A DNA stretch of 64,000 nt from Malonomonas rubra DSM 5091. GTDB lineage: Bacteria > Desulfobacterota > Desulfuromonadia > Desulfuromonadales > Geopsychrobacteraceae. Under the pieces are notes generated by a model. The model saw only the letters and a program-made list of their open reading frames with translations. It was not told where the DNA came from and did no database searches. The DNA lies in assembly GCF_900142125.1 (NCBI RefSeq), contig NZ_FQZT01000007.1:152852-216851 (forward strand), in the 5' to 3' direction. The number at the start of each line of letters is the position of its first letter. Positions within the stretch are counted from its first letter, which is position 1. Below are positions 1 through 9,124 of the stretch, in pieces. The translations under genes and the position numbers were made by a program.

Positions 1-1062
1 CTTCATCTCATCGCTTGAAACCAGCGAAACCGCTTCTCCCGCGCGGCCGGCACGTCCGGTGCGGCCGATACGATGGACGTAGTCTTCGGGAACATTCGGC
101 AGCTCGAAATTGACCACCTGCGGGAGTTGATCGATGTCGAGGCCACGCGCGGCGATGTCGGTGGCAACCAGCACCCGCACAGCATTCTTTTTGAAATCGG
201 CCAAGGCCTTAGTGCGTGCACCCTGGCTTTTGTTGCCGTGAATCGCGGCGCTGCTGATACCATCCTTCGCCAGCTGCCCGGCCAGTCGGTTGGCACCGTG
301 CTTGGTCCGCGTAAAAACCAGCACCTGCTGCCAGTTGTTGTTACTGATCAGGTGCGAGAGCAGGGCGCGCTTACGACTTTTCTCCACCTGGTGGATCGAC
401 TGAGTGACCGCCTCGGCAGCAGTATTGCGTCGCGCGACCTCGATCATGGCCGGCTCGTTAAGCAAGTTATCAGCAAGTTTTTTGATCTCGTTGGAGAAGG
501 TGGCCGAAAACAGTAGGTTCTGCCGTTTTTTTGGCAACAGAGCCAGAATTTTGCGGATATCTCGAATGAACCCCATATCGAGCATCCGATCCGCCTCATC
601 CAGCACCAGTATTTCTACCTGGGACAAATCGAGGGTTTTCTGGTTGACATGATCGAGCAGTCGGCCCGGCGTGGCGACCAAGACATCGATTCCTTGACGC
701 AGACGGTCGATCTGCGGGCGGATACTGACACCGCCAAAAATTACGCTCGAGCGCAGCGGCAGAAATTTGCCGTAAGCACTGATGCTCTCTCCCACCTGGG
801 CGGCAAGTTCGCGGGTCGGGGTGAGGACCAGGGCACGCACTGATCGTTTAGCAGATTGCGGTTGGGCCGCATGTAATCGTTGCAGTAGTGGCAGGGTGAA
901 ACCGGCAGTTTTACCGGTGCCGGTCTGGGCGCCAGCGAGTAGATCGCCACCTTTGAGGACAACCGGGATCGCCTGGCTTTGAATGGGTGTAGGTTGGCTG
1001 TAGCCCTGTTCAGACACAGCACGAAGCAGTTCGGTCGCAAGACCGAGGTCGTTAAACGTCAT
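1..1062 (-). CDS. rhlE: DEAD-box RNA helicase RhlE, 3' end outside window
   Basis: ATP-dependent RNA helicase expected to remodel structured RNA in ribosome assembly, mRNA decay or cold adaptation. The 354 visible codons hold the complete helicase core: Q motif GYSQPTPIQ (about residues 20-28), Walker A AQTGTGKT (45-52), PTREL (82-86), DEAD (145-148), SAT (186-188) and [11 protein letters not shown] near the cut. The basic C-terminal tail of RhlE-type proteins lies beyond base 1. The ATG at 1062 begins MTFNDLGL, the usual RhlE N-terminus. A sigma70-like promoter sits about 160 bases upstream, giving a long leader. Assignment to RhlE rather than another DEAD-box class rests on overall resemblance of the core. 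Confidence 0.93.
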   Translation of the reverse strand, partial: MTFNDLGLATELLRAVSEQGYSQPTPIQSQAIPVVLKGGDLLAGAQTGTGKTAGFTLPLLQRLHAAQPQSAKRSVRALVLTPTRELAAQVGESISAYGKFLPLRSSVIFGGVSIRPQIDRLRQGIDVLVATPGRLLDHVNQKTLDLSQVEILVLDEADRMLDMGFIRDIRKILALLPKKRQNLLFSATFSNEIKKLADNLLNEPAMIEVARRNTAAEAVTQSIHQVEKSRKRALLSHLISNNNWQQVLVFTRTKHGANRLAGQLAKDGISSAAIHGNKSQGARTKALADFKKNAVRVLVATDIAARGLDIDQLPQVVNFELPNVPEDYVHRIGRTGRAGRAGEAVSLVSSDEMK

Positions 1063-1392
1063 GAAATATATAAACTCCGAAAATGGAACCGGCCCATCCG
1101 ATGCGTTAAACAAAGGAACGGTCTGTAGGCTGGAAACTCTTAGATGGTGTCAGGGGAATATCGCAAAGAAACTACCGAGAGCACGTACATAGTGCCGACC
1201 GATGGGCACAGAGATTTGTGGATATTAGCGGAGCTGTGGGTTAAATGCAAGAAATATCGCGTTTTTTAAAGATCCGAACGACAAATCAGGCAAACCGGTG
1301 CCGCAGTGTGTCCTGAAACGAATCAAGCGAACAAAAAATCCAGCTGGCGGCCGGACCTCTGTGTCGATGCCAGACGATCACCAATAACAGGC
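1063..1392. other. Intergenic region, long rhlE leader and promoter
   Basis: About 330 bases lie between the rhlE start and the thyX stop; both genes are on the minus strand. The part near rhlE is its predicted leader of about 150 nt. The remainder next to the thyX stop shows no convincing gene or terminator. Confidence 0.5.
1222..1250 (-). promoter_or_regulatory. Sigma70-like promoter for rhlE
   Basis: On the minus strand TTGCAT (1250-1245) and TAATAT (1227-1222) are separated by exactly 17 bases. The predicted start near 1215 gives a leader of about 150 nt before the ATG, unusually long and reminiscent of cold-responsive helicase mRNAs. Consensus match only. Confidence 0.5.
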
Positions 1393-2316
1393 CTAAATAA
1401 AACCCTTAAACGGCTCTGCAATCCCAAGCTTTTCAACCTTGGCCACAAACTCGGACCCTTCCCGAGAGAGCTTGCTGTTCTTGCCGATCCAACCTCTTTC
1501 AAGCAACCAGCTTTTAGCTCCTTCGTGGTTGCCGGCAATCAGAAGAGAGAGCAGGTCCTGGTCCTGCTGAGACAGCGATATCTGCCCCATCCGGTAGTCC
1601 ATAAAGGCCTCCCAGGTTGCAGGCACCCACTTGCTGACTATTTCCTTGCCGATAACTTCGGCATATCGGCGGATCTCCAACTGGGCGTGCGGGTCCATGC
1701 GCAGGGCAAGAAAATGCAGCAGGTTGTGCAGGTCCATCTCCCAGTAAGCTTCGGTGTAGGTTGATAACGGCAGATCTTTGCGGGCTTGTTCGCGGGCAAC
1801 CCCGGCGTCAATCCGATCACGGTAAACAGTGCGGGCGTGCTGGTAAAGTTCTTGTTCGGCAGCAGTAAGTTTTTCGCCGGTTGCAACAGGCAGAAAATCG
1901 CCGCTGCCCTGCTTGTTGTCGGTCGACTGACTGCGCCACTGATCAGCGCCGGTTTGTACTGCCTGATCGATGGCGAGTGAATAACGGGTGCTGTATTCGT
2001 TGACTGAAGCGGTCCGATGGCGGATCCATTGCCGCCATGCGTCCATCGGCACCCGCAAGTGAAACTTGATCGTACACATCTCAAAAGGGGTGGTATGAAA
2101 GTTTCTCAGCAGATAGCGGATGAGCCCGCGGTCTTCTGAAACCTTCTTGGTTCCTGCACCATAAGAGACCCTGGCCGCCTGAACAACTGAACTGTCATTG
2201 CCCATATAGTCAATAACCCGCACAAAACCATCATCGAGAACCGGGAACGGGATGCCAAGAATGTCGTCCAACTGCGGGCTGACGGGGCGAGAAAGTTTTT
2301 CAAATGATGGCTTCAT
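1393..2316 (-). CDS. thyX: Flavin-dependent thymidylate synthase ThyX
   Basis: Makes dTMP from dUMP using methylene-tetrahydrofolate and reduced FAD, replacing ThyA. The diagnostic ThyX motif RHRxxSxNExSxR is present as RHRTASVNEYSTR at residues 99-111, with Ser105 in the substrate-binding position. At 307 residues it belongs to the longer ThyX group; many family members are 220-250 residues. The extra length is mostly a C-terminal extension after the catalytic core. The ATG at 2316 follows an AAGGA ribosome-binding site. It is preceded by the membrane-protein and aldo/keto reductase genes on the same strand but separated by 121 bases, so probably transcribed alone. Confidence 0.95.
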   Translation of the reverse strand: MKPSFEKLSRPVSPQLDDILGIPFPVLDDGFVRVIDYMGNDSSVVQAARVSYGAGTKKVSEDRGLIRYLLRNFHTTPFEMCTIKFHLRVPMDAWRQWIRHRTASVNEYSTRYSLAIDQAVQTGADQWRSQSTDNKQGSGDFLPVATGEKLTAAEQELYQHARTVYRDRIDAGVAREQARKDLPLSTYTEAYWEMDLHNLLHFLALRMDPHAQLEIRRYAEVIGKEIVSKWVPATWEAFMDYRMGQISLSQQDQDLLSLLIAGNHEGAKSWLLERGWIGKNSKLSREGSEFVAKVEKLGIAEPFKGFI

Positions 2317-2437
2317 GCTTGCGTCCTTTATGACCGTTAGTCATCGGCTGCGACCTCATGACTGAAACAGATCTGCTGATTTGATGCGTTGCTGGCATTA
2401 AAGTTTCGGCCATTGGGATTGGCCTCAAATTCAAAAC

Positions 2438-2839
2438 CTATTCCCAACGTCCACCGCGGCGACGGCGTAGTTCGATATCGAGAGATTCAACCCGGCCCCG
2501 ATCGCTGATAAATGAACTCAGCAGCAGGCTGACAAGACTGATAATCAATGATCCCAGCAAAGCGTAGCCGAATCCATCAACAACGAGCCCTCCGATAACT
2601 CCAGAAGTCATCAGCAACAGCACGGCATTGATGACAAAAGTGAACAAGCCGAGGGTTAATACATTGATCGGCAGGGTCAGAATAAACAGGATCGGTCGAA
2701 AAAAGGCATTGAGAAAACCCAACACCAAGGCGGAAACCAGGGCTGTTCCATAGCCATCAACATGAATACCCGCAAAAAGATGAGCGGAGATCATAATAGC
2801 AACAGACAGGATCAGCCAACGAAGGATAAGTCCTTTCAT
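2438..2839 (-). CDS. YvlD/phage-holin-like family membrane protein
   Basis: Small integral membrane protein of 133 residues with four hydrophobic segments and a basic C-terminus (RRRRGGRW). Composition and length match the YvlD family, annotated as phage holin family IV although the genes are chromosomal and not phage-linked. A typical feature is the glycine-rich stretch after the first helix (AGIHVDGYGTALVSALVLGFLNA region in part). No enzymatic role can be assigned. It lies 15 bases downstream of the aldo/keto reductase on the same strand and is probably co-transcribed with it. Confidence 0.75.
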   Translation of the reverse strand: MKGLILRWLILSVAIMISAHLFAGIHVDGYGTALVSALVLGFLNAFFRPILFILTLPINVLTLGLFTFVINAVLLLMTSGVIGGLVVDGFGYALLGSLIISLVSLLLSSFISDRGRVESLDIELRRRRGGRWE

Positions 2840-2854
2840 AAGTAAACGACCTCT

Positions 2855-4024
2855 TTACTGTTGTGGAGTAAAAGTCTCTGCCACCCGCTTCAACTCATCC
2901 GGTATCGCAATGTTTTGCGGGCAGTGCTGCAGACATTGGCCACATTCGGTACATTGATCGGCACGTGCTCCGGGCTCCAGAGTCATGTTAAACAAAGCCC
3001 GGGCCAGGTGACGGCTGCCGTCGCTGTCGAACTTGTGATATTCGTTGTAAAGGGACAGGTTGCCGGGGATATTGACCCCGACCGGGCAGGGCATGCAGTA
3101 GCCGCACTTGGTGCAGGGCACCCGCTGCTTGCTACGGTAGATCTCCTTCACCTGCTCGACCCGCGCCAGCTCATCTGCCGTCAGCGAGTCGGCGTAGCCT
3201 TCAGCGGCAATTTTCAGATTTTCTTCCGCCTGCGATGCTTCGGTCATACCGCTAAGCAGTGTTGTGACACGGGCATCGTTCCACAACCAGCGCAGCGCCC
3301 ATTCGGCGTGACTGCGTTTGGTCTCTGCCCCGGCAAAAACGGCTTCAGCCTCTTCCGGCAATTTCCCCGCCAGGTTACCGCCCCGCAGCGGCTCCATGAT
3401 GACGATTCCCAGACCTTTTTCCGCCGCGTATTCCAAGCCTGCTTTTCCGGCCTGGGTCTCTTCGTCCAGATAGTTGTACTGGATTTGACAGAAATCCCAG
3501 TCATAGGCATCGACGATCGGTTGAAACTGTTCCGGATTTTCGTGATAGGAGAACCCGGCCCGCTTGATTTTACCATCGGCCAGCGCCTTGTCGAGAAAAT
3601 CGAGCACCTTGTGCTGTTGCAGGTTGGCCCAGAAATTTTTGTTCAGCGCGTGCAGCAGATAATAATCGATGCTGGCAGTCTGCAGCCGCTCCAGCTGATG
3701 ATCGAGAATCCGCTCCATATCGTCATGACTCTGTATCAGCCACGACGGTAGTTTTGTGGCAATCTTCACCTTTTCACGGTAACCGCCTTTGAGCGCCCGA
3801 CCAACAAAAGGCTCCGACTCCCCTGGCACAGTCATATCGTTGCCGTGGTAAGGATAATCTGTATCGACATAATTGACCCCGGCATCGATGGCGTTGCGCA
3901 GTAACGGAATCGCCAGCTCGTCGTTGATCTTACTGGTGTCACCGTCGATGATCGGCAGGCGCATGCAACCGAATCCGAGGATCGAAACTTCGTCGCCACA
4001 TTTGCCCATTTTCCTGTAAAGCAT
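2855..4024 (-). CDS. Aldo/keto reductase with C-terminal 4Fe-4S ferredoxin domain
   Basis: Cytoplasmic oxidoreductase with an N-terminal TIM-barrel aldo/keto reductase domain (about residues 1-290) and a C-terminal iron-sulfur region. The catalytic acid and base are visible in DTDYPYHG and KIATKLP. The cysteine motifs CTKCGYCMPCPVGVNIP and CTECGQCLQHCPQNIAIP are typical of two 4Fe-4S clusters. This fusion is common in strict anaerobes, where ferredoxin-like electron transfer can replace or supplement NAD(P)H. Substrate unknown. The ATG at 4024 has a strong GGAGGAGAG ribosome-binding site. Confidence 0.9.
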   Translation of the reverse strand: MLYRKMGKCGDEVSILGFGCMRLPIIDGDTSKINDELAIPLLRNAIDAGVNYVDTDYPYHGNDMTVPGESEPFVGRALKGGYREKVKIATKLPSWLIQSHDDMERILDHQLERLQTASIDYYLLHALNKNFWANLQQHKVLDFLDKALADGKIKRAGFSYHENPEQFQPIVDAYDWDFCQIQYNYLDEETQAGKAGLEYAAEKGLGIVIMEPLRGGNLAGKLPEEAEAVFAGAETKRSHAEWALRWLWNDARVTTLLSGMTEASQAEENLKIAAEGYADSLTADELARVEQVKEIYRSKQRVPCTKCGYCMPCPVGVNIPGNLSLYNEYHKFDSDGSRHLARALFNMTLEPGARADQCTECGQCLQHCPQNIAIPDELKRVAETFTPQQ

Positions 4025-4205
4025 CGACTCTCCTCCGCAAAGATCTTTCGCCAGATCTTGGTCTGATAGGCCATTTTAGCAGAGCAGGCTGAATTGTCCG
4101 ACACAGATTTCCCAGACATGTTCCTGCCGATAACTTGCCTGTTTCTATTTCGGCTTTTGTGTATTAACCTTTGGGCGGTGCAATCCTAGTGTTAAAGGAG
4201 CAAAT

Positions 4206-4649
4206 ATGCCTGCCGACAACCTTAAATGTCCCAACTGCAACACCGTTGTTAAAGCCTACCGCAATCCTTTTCCAACTGTTGATATCATCATCCGGCAGGA
4301 AGGCAAAATTGTCCTGATCAAACGGAAAAACGAACCCTTCGGCTGGGCGCTGCCCGGTGGTTTTGTTGATTACGGTGAAAGCTTCGAGCAGGCCGCCGTG
4401 CGTGAAGCGAAAGAAGAAACGGCCCTGACACTGAAAAACCTGCAGCAGTTTCGCGCTTATTCCGACCCCGCTCGTGACCCGCGACAACACAACATCTCGC
4501 TGGTTTTCACCGCGGACGGCGAAGGGCTGTTGTGCGGGGGTGACGATGCAGCACAGGCGCAGCTGTTCAGCCTAAACGATCTGCCAAAGCTCTGCTTCGA
4601 CCACGCTGAAATTCTGGAAGATTACCGTCAATCACTCTCGGCGGATTGA
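4206..4649 (+). CDS. Nudix hydrolase
   Basis: Hydrolyses a nucleoside diphosphate linked to another moiety, with Mg2+ bound by the Nudix box. The box (GX5EX7REUXEEXGU) is present at about residues 52-74 as GFVDYGESF followed by REAKEETAL; the usual late glycine is Thr. A single CxxC (CPNCN) at residues 8-12 could be half a zinc ribbon. The GWALPGGFVDYGES context resembles ADP-ribose pyrophosphatase-like Nudix proteins. AAAGGAG precedes the ATG. The gene is isolated and converges on the tautomerase gene with only 7 bases between stops. Confidence 0.88.
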   Translation: MPADNLKCPNCNTVVKAYRNPFPTVDIIIRQEGKIVLIKRKNEPFGWALPGGFVDYGESFEQAAVREAKEETALTLKNLQQFRAYSDPARDPRQHNISLVFTADGEGLLCGGDDAAQAQLFSLNDLPKLCFDHAEILEDYRQSLSAD

Positions 4650-4656
4650 CATCGAA

Positions 4657-5055
4657 TCAATCCGCCAGCGGATCCTCTCCCTCCTGCCAGCTTGCCAGAT
4701 ACCTTTCCAGCAGATGAAAATCCTCACCCTTGTGCTCCGTCAGGGTAACGTACATCTGCTCTTTCGGAAGGTTCCAGCGATCCTCGATCAGGTCCATAAA
4801 ACCGAGGCAGAGGGTGCGGCGCTGCTCCATTGTCCGTCCCTCGCGGATATCGGCATTGACCACCGCGATCCCCTTCTTCGGCTCGTCGGCCCGGCCGATC
4901 GACAGATTGTACGTGCCATACTCGCGGATCGATATGCTAATGTGGTCGGTGCCGGTGTCCATCACATCGGAAAACAGCTGACGAACATCTTCGGCAAACT
5001 CGATCTTATCACTGTCGGTCAGGCTACGGTTAAATTCGAATTGCAGGTGTGGCAT
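4657..5055 (-). CDS. Tautomerase-superfamily protein
   Basis: A 132-residue protein beginning Met-Pro; after Met removal Pro1 would be the catalytic base used by 4-oxalocrotonate tautomerase/MIF-type enzymes. The open frame continues upstream to 5214, but the ATG at 5055 (MPHLQFEF) has an AGGAGT ribosome-binding site and the required Pro-2, so it is the likely start. The length fits a fused two-unit tautomerase, about twice the 60-residue 4-OT subunit. Substrate unknown. It stands alone between two unrelated genes. Confidence 0.72.
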   Translation of the reverse strand: MPHLQFEFNRSLTDSDKIEFAEDVRQLFSDVMDTGTDHISISIREYGTYNLSIGRADEPKKGIAVVNADIREGRTMEQRRTLCLGFMDLIEDRWNLPKEQMYVTLTEHKGEDFHLLERYLASWQEGEDPLAD

Positions 5056-5257
5056 GGGGACTCCTATCCTCTTTTGCAGCAAATAAACTCCGATAAAGAT
5101 CTGTCGCGGCACGACATGATCTGCCAGTACGATTCGCTCTCCAACAATTAAAGCATCATTCAGCGAAGCTACAACTGCAGGGGGAGAAAGAGAAAAATTG
5201 GGGAGACAGATCACCAGTAGAAAAACAAAGAACTTTGCCTGGCGGGCGATCGAGAAA

Positions 5258-5289
5258 TAAAAAAGCCTCTCGAAATTCGAGAGGCTTTT
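5258..5289 (-). terminator. Intrinsic terminator after the receiver gene
   Basis: A near-perfect hairpin with arms GCCTCTCGAA and TTCGAGAGGC (5265-5285) is followed on the minus strand by a run of T. It lies 12 bases beyond the stop of the receiver-like gene. Confidence 0.85.
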
Positions 5290-5300
5290 CCCGCTACACC

Positions 5301-5714
5301 TCAGTGTAACGTTCGATAGACAATCTGACTGAAATCTTCAATCAGGAAAGGCTTGTTTATAATCCGCTCACTGGCAATCTTGCGCCCACACTCGGTTTCC
5401 AGCTGAGTATCATGAACACTGGAAAACAAGGTCTTTGCCTGCGGATAAAACTCACGCACCCGCTGAACAATTTCTTTGCTCTCGCGGATTGGAGCCGCTC
5501 CATCCAGAATCAGGAGATCAATCTGCTGCAACACATCTTCGCGGCAGCACAATTCCTGTTGGCTCGAGGCAGTTACAACTTGATAGTTCAATTTTTCCAG
5601 TACGTCCTTGCCGAGTCGCCGCAAATTCTCTTCACGCTCAACCAGAAGAACCGTTTCACCGTTGCCGAAGACAAGCGTGTTGAAACTCAGGGGTCTATTT
5701 TTCGCTGACAACAT
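5301..5714 (-). CDS. Single-domain response-regulator receiver protein, degenerate
   Basis: A 137-residue protein with one CheY-like receiver fold. The GNGETVLLVEREENLR segment resembles the linker and start of receivers attached to hybrid kinases, and NKPF supplies the conserved lysine. The phosphoacceptor is probably the Asp in LLILDGAAP. In the acidic pocket the usual ED pair reads VEREEN. No output domain is present, so it would act by protein contact. The ATG at 5714 (MLSAKNRP) follows a GAGG site and is preferred over the upstream in-frame start at 5798. Its kinase is not evident nearby. Confidence 0.75.
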   Translation of the reverse strand: MLSAKNRPLSFNTLVFGNGETVLLVEREENLRRLGKDVLEKLNYQVVTASSQQELCCREDVLQQIDLLILDGAAPIRESKEIVQRVREFYPQAKTLFSSVHDTQLETECGRKIASERIINKPFLIEDFSQIVYRTLH

Positions 5715-5906
5715 TCTCTTAAACCTCGAAAAGTTATAAATGAGTTTCCCCCTTCCTGAATACCAATAAATATAAATATTGAGATATATGCTTGTCAATA
5801 TTTTTAATACTCTTTCATATTTCTTCCCAACCTCTTAAAAACTCCGGAATCCTTGCTTCGATCATGGCAACCGGTTAAGGTGTGCAGCAGTTTTCAGGAG
5901 CAAGCC

Positions 5907-6440
5907 ATGAGCAAAAAAACCAACGTCCGCAATATGTTGCTGCGTTATCAGAAAGAGCGTCAGAAGAACGTCCTGGCCAAGCCGGGGGAGCATCAATTTC
6001 TTTTGGTGCTTGACCACCTCAAACCTGGCTTTAACGTGCCGAAAATCTTTCGCAGCGCTGAAGCTTTCGGGGCAGCGGGAATCCACCTTGTCGATATCGG
6101 CCCCTTTGATCCCGCACCCGCCAAAGGGTCGTTCCGCAAAGTACCGGCGACATTCCATGATGATTTCGAAAGCTGCTATCAACAGTTAAGAGAGGACGGC
6201 TACCAGCTGTTCAGACTGGCGCCGGATGCAGAAGAGAGTTTGTGCAACTGCCAACTGCCGGAAAAGAGTGCTTTTATCCTCGGCCACGAGGAGTTCGGCT
6301 GCAGCTTCGAACCAGCAGAGTTCCCCGCAATTAGGTCATTGAGCATCCCGCAATATGGCAGTGTGCAAAGTTTGAACGTGTCAGTGGCGTCATCAGTTGT
6401 GATGTACGAGTACGTGCGACAGTTTCAACCAGAAAGCTGA
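5907..6440 (+). CDS. TrmH/SpoU-family RNA 2'-O-methyltransferase
   Basis: A 177-residue SPOUT-fold enzyme that transfers methyl from SAM to ribose 2'-OH of tRNA or rRNA. The three SpoU motifs are visible: NVPKIFRSAEAFGA (motif 1, with the conserved Arg), ILGHEEFGCS (motif 2) and IPQYGSVQSLNVSVASSVV (motif 3, knotted SAM site). Length resembles TrmH/TrmL-type minimal proteins. The target nucleotide cannot be read from sequence. The ATG at 5907 follows TTTCAGGAG. Its stop abuts the stop of the convergent RRM gene (TGATCA shared region), leaving no intergenic space. Confidence 0.88.
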   Translation: MSKKTNVRNMLLRYQKERQKNVLAKPGEHQFLLVLDHLKPGFNVPKIFRSAEAFGAAGIHLVDIGPFDPAPAKGSFRKVPATFHDDFESCYQQLREDGYQLFRLAPDAEESLCNCQLPEKSAFILGHEEFGCSFEPAEFPAIRSLSIPQYGSVQSLNVSVASSVVMYEYVRQFQPES

Positions 6441-6776
6441 TCAAGAGCGTCTGCGCCCCCGGCCTGTCGACCGCCTGCGCGTTGTGGTTTCTTCCTGCTC
6501 AAGCGTCTTCTCCGGCTTATCCTTGGCCGCAGAAACGCGGATACAGCGGTCGATCAGCAGGGCGCCATCGAGGGTCTGCACGGCATCTTTCGCTTGTGCA
6601 TCGGTGCCCATGCGAACAAAGGCACGCCCCGTGAACTTGCCGCTGCGCTGATCGGTCAGCAGCTTGACGCTTTTCACCTCGCCGCAAACGGCAAACAATT
6701 TGCGTAAATCCTCTTCACCCGCCTCGAAGGAGATCTCGCCAACGAACAGATCTTTATTTTTGGCCCGGTTTTTCAT
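6441..6776 (-). CDS. RRM-type RNA-binding protein
   Basis: A 111-residue protein with one RNA-recognition motif. RNP2 is LFVGEI (residues 10-15) and RNP1 is KFTGRAFV (47-54). It is followed by a short acidic linker and an Arg-rich tail (RRRSTGRGRRRS). Bacterial single-RRM proteins of this kind bind RNA and are often cold-induced; the target is unknown. Its ATG overlaps the stop of the upstream ylqF-like GTPase gene in an ATGA, so the two should be translationally coupled. The coupling suggests a ribosome-assembly or RNA-folding role. Confidence 0.88.
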   Translation of the reverse strand: MKNRAKNKDLFVGEISFEAGEEDLRKLFAVCGEVKSVKLLTDQRSGKFTGRAFVRMGTDAQAKDAVQTLDGALLIDRCIRVSAAKDKPEKTLEQEETTTRRRSTGRGRRRS

Positions 6777-7645
6777 AAATCCTCTTCTTTGTCAGGTGCA
6801 GCTTCCACAACAATGTCGCTCGGTCTTTCCAGGCTGATGCGACCGATCTTGCCGCTACGCAGCTCGCGTAGCAACAGCTCGGCAGCACGATGCAGGTCGA
6901 CATCTCCGCCGCTGACCAGACAGCCACGCCGGCGGCCAATCTCTTCCAGCAGCTCCACTGAGCCGGCAGGTAACTCCTGCAACTTGTATCGCTTCTGCAG
7001 TAGCGGCTGATAGCGCTCAGCGAGATAGGCAGCCGTCTCCATAGCAACCGCCGTCGTATCGAAAGCGTTATCACCAATCGCACCGCTGGCAGCAAGGCGA
7101 CAAGCGCCAGCCTGATTTTCCAGTACTGGCCAGAGTAAACCCGGGGTATCGGACAGCAGGATACCATTCCGCAAGTCGATCTGCTGCGGGCAGGTGGTGA
7201 TCGCCGGCTTGTCGCCGACACGAGCAATTTTTTTCCCGGCCAGGGTATTGATCAGGGTCGACTTGCCAACATTCGGAATGCCGATAATCATCACCCGCAG
7301 TGGTTTCTGCCCCTTGTTACCCCGGTTCGGCACCAGTTTGCGGCAGAGTTTTGGCAACAGGCCGACATTGCGCCGGTCGGTCGCCTCCAGCGGCAGCGCA
7401 CGCACCGACTGCTGCTTGTCGAAATGCGTCACCCAGGCTTTGGTGATGGTCGGGTCGGCCAGGTCGCTTTTGTTCAACACTTTTATACAAGGCTTATCTT
7501 TACGCAGCCTTTCCAGCAGCGGATTCGAGCTACTGTCAGGCAAACGGGCATCGAGGACCTCGATAAACAGGTCGATACTCGGCAATACTTCAATAATCTG
7601 AGCCCGGGCTTTTTTCATATGCCCCGGGTACCAGTCGATAATCAT
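6773..7645 (-). CDS. YlqF/RbgA-family ribosome assembly GTPase
   Basis: A 290-residue circularly permuted GTPase. The G motifs run in the order G4 NKSD (58-61), G1 GIPNVGKST (122-130), G3 DTPG (166-169), which is the YlqF/YawG signature. The N-terminal WYPGHMKKA motif is also characteristic. RbgA promotes late maturation of the 50S subunit in Bacillus; this protein probably plays the equivalent role. The ATG at 7645 has a GGAGAG site. It forms a coupled pair with the downstream RRM protein and lies 36 bases after the diguanylate cyclase gene on the same strand. Confidence 0.92.
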   Translation of the reverse strand: MIIDWYPGHMKKARAQIIEVLPSIDLFIEVLDARLPDSSSNPLLERLRKDKPCIKVLNKSDLADPTITKAWVTHFDKQQSVRALPLEATDRRNVGLLPKLCRKLVPNRGNKGQKPLRVMIIGIPNVGKSTLINTLAGKKIARVGDKPAITTCPQQIDLRNGILLSDTPGLLWPVLENQAGACRLAASGAIGDNAFDTTAVAMETAAYLAERYQPLLQKRYKLQELPAGSVELLEEIGRRRGCLVSGGDVDLHRAAELLLRELRSGKIGRISLERPSDIVVEAAPDKEEDL

Positions 7646-7681
7646 CTCATCTCTCCAAAAATTCTCGTTCCTTGATGGTGC

Positions 7682-9124
7682 TCAGTTTTGCTCCCGGCTA
7701 ACGCAGTTACGTCCCTGCTCCTTCGCGTCATAAAGCGCCTTGTCGACCCGGTCGACCAGAGTTGCCTCGGTGTCACTCCGCCGGTACTCAGCGACACCAA
7801 CACTGGCGGTGATCCTGATCTCCGGTCTGATCGTACTGTAATCGATCTCCTCAACGGTCGAACGTATCTCTTCCGCGACCAAGGCCGCAGCCTGCAAATC
7901 GGCTCCTTTAAGCAGCACGATAAACTCCTCGCCGCCCCAGCGACAAAACTGATCAACAGCACGCAGGCGCCGCTGAATCTTTTCCGCTGTCAGTTGAATA
8001 ACCTGATCACCGACCGGGTGGCCGAAACGATCATTCACCTCTTTGAAATGATCGATATCGATGAGCAGTACGCTCAATGATTCGTGCTGCCGCTTGACCA
8101 CTGCCGTCATCTGCTCGAAGTGGATCTTGAACGCCCGCCGATTACCAGTTCCGGTCAAACCATCCTGTAGTGCCAGCCCGGACAGCCGGTCATGAAAACG
8201 CCGCAGAGTCCTGCAGTGCAGCAGTACCACCAGCAAGGTTACTAAAGCGCAAACCCCAAGGTTCAACTGCAGGTTGAGCCGGAAATCGGCAAGAGCATCT
8301 GTCGCGGCCTGCTCGACCACCAGAACCCAGTCCAACTCGGGGATGAAGCGAGAGTTCAAGAGGATGGTTTCACCGCCGCTTCTGAATTCGTACTGCTGCT
8401 CCTGCCGCAGATCGGCAGCCTGCAGACTTTCCCCAATGCGTTCCTGCAATGTCTGCGGCCCGCTGTAATCTCGCCCATGCAACACCACAGAGCCGCTGGC
8501 ATCAGTAAAATAAACGCTGCGACCAAAGCGCTGCTGATATTCTTCAATCAGGTTTTTGACGGAATGAACCGTCAGGCCAACACCTGTTGCGCCAATATAA
8601 TTTCCCAGGTAATCGTAGCTTTTATAATTGATGAAGATGGTCATGACATCGGCGTTCGCCATATCCAGATCAACGTTAACCTCGTAGTCACCGGCCATCT
8701 GCTGTACCCGGAAATACCAGGCATCGCGGGGCTCCTTTTCATCAACCCCCTTGAGAATTCCTTCAGGATAATAGTAGTTACGACTCTGCTCTGAGACAAA
8801 GAAGCTACTGACCGTGTGATATTTCTCCTTGATCTCGGACAGGTACTTGCTGATCTGACGGGCATCTTTCTCCCCGGCAATCACCCAGTCGCGAACAAAA
8901 GTGTCGCTCGCCATCAGCGAAGAGATAAAAATCGGCCGCAGCAGATCACGCTGAATCTCCGAAAAAACATTGTCGCTGGTCAACGGCAGTTCACCAGTCA
9001 GAATCGCATCTTTGACGGTGCGGGTCGCCACGACATAGCTGGAGACACTGGTAAACAAAAAGCCGAGAATAATAATCAGCCCTACTATCGAAACCAGTCC
9101 AAAGCGGCGAGGTTCCAGATTCAT
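7682..9124 (-). CDS. Membrane diguanylate cyclase with periplasmic Cache sensor
   Basis: Synthesises c-di-GMP from two GTP. An N-terminal membrane helix (VSIVGLIIILGFLFTSV) is followed by a large periplasmic region of the Cache/PDC type (about residues 35-270, with TGVGLTV and related motifs). A second membrane helix and a C-terminal GGDEF domain follow. The active site is GGEEF and an RxxD product-inhibition site (RAVD) lies five residues before it, so the enzyme should be active and feedback controlled. The ATG at 9124 (MNLEPRRF) follows AGGGGG and is preferred over an upstream GTG at 9154. Confidence 0.9.
   Translation of the reverse strand: MNLEPRRFGLVSIVGLIIILGFLFTSVSSYVVATRTVKDAILTGELPLTSDNVFSEIQRDLLRPIFISSLMASDTFVRDWVIAGEKDARQISKYLSEIKEKYHTVSSFFVSEQSRNYYYPEGILKGVDEKEPRDAWYFRVQQMAGDYEVNVDLDMANADVMTIFINYKSYDYLGNYIGATGVGLTVHSVKNLIEEYQQRFGRSVYFTDASGSVVLHGRDYSGPQTLQERIGESLQAADLRQEQQYEFRSGGETILLNSRFIPELDWVLVVEQAATDALADFRLNLQLNLGVCALVTLLVVLLHCRTLRRFHDRLSGLALQDGLTGTGNRRAFKIHFEQMTAVVKRQHESLSVLLIDIDHFKEVNDRFGHPVGDQVIQLTAEKIQRRLRAVDQFCRWGGEEFIVLLKGADLQAAALVAEEIRSTVEEIDYSTIRPEIRITASVGVAEYRRSDTEATLVDRVDKALYDAKEQGRNCVSREQN

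Noticed and set aside
2438..2839. Prophage remnant suggested by holin-family name
   Set aside because: The YvlD-type family is chromosomal; no other phage gene, repeat or attachment site is nearby.
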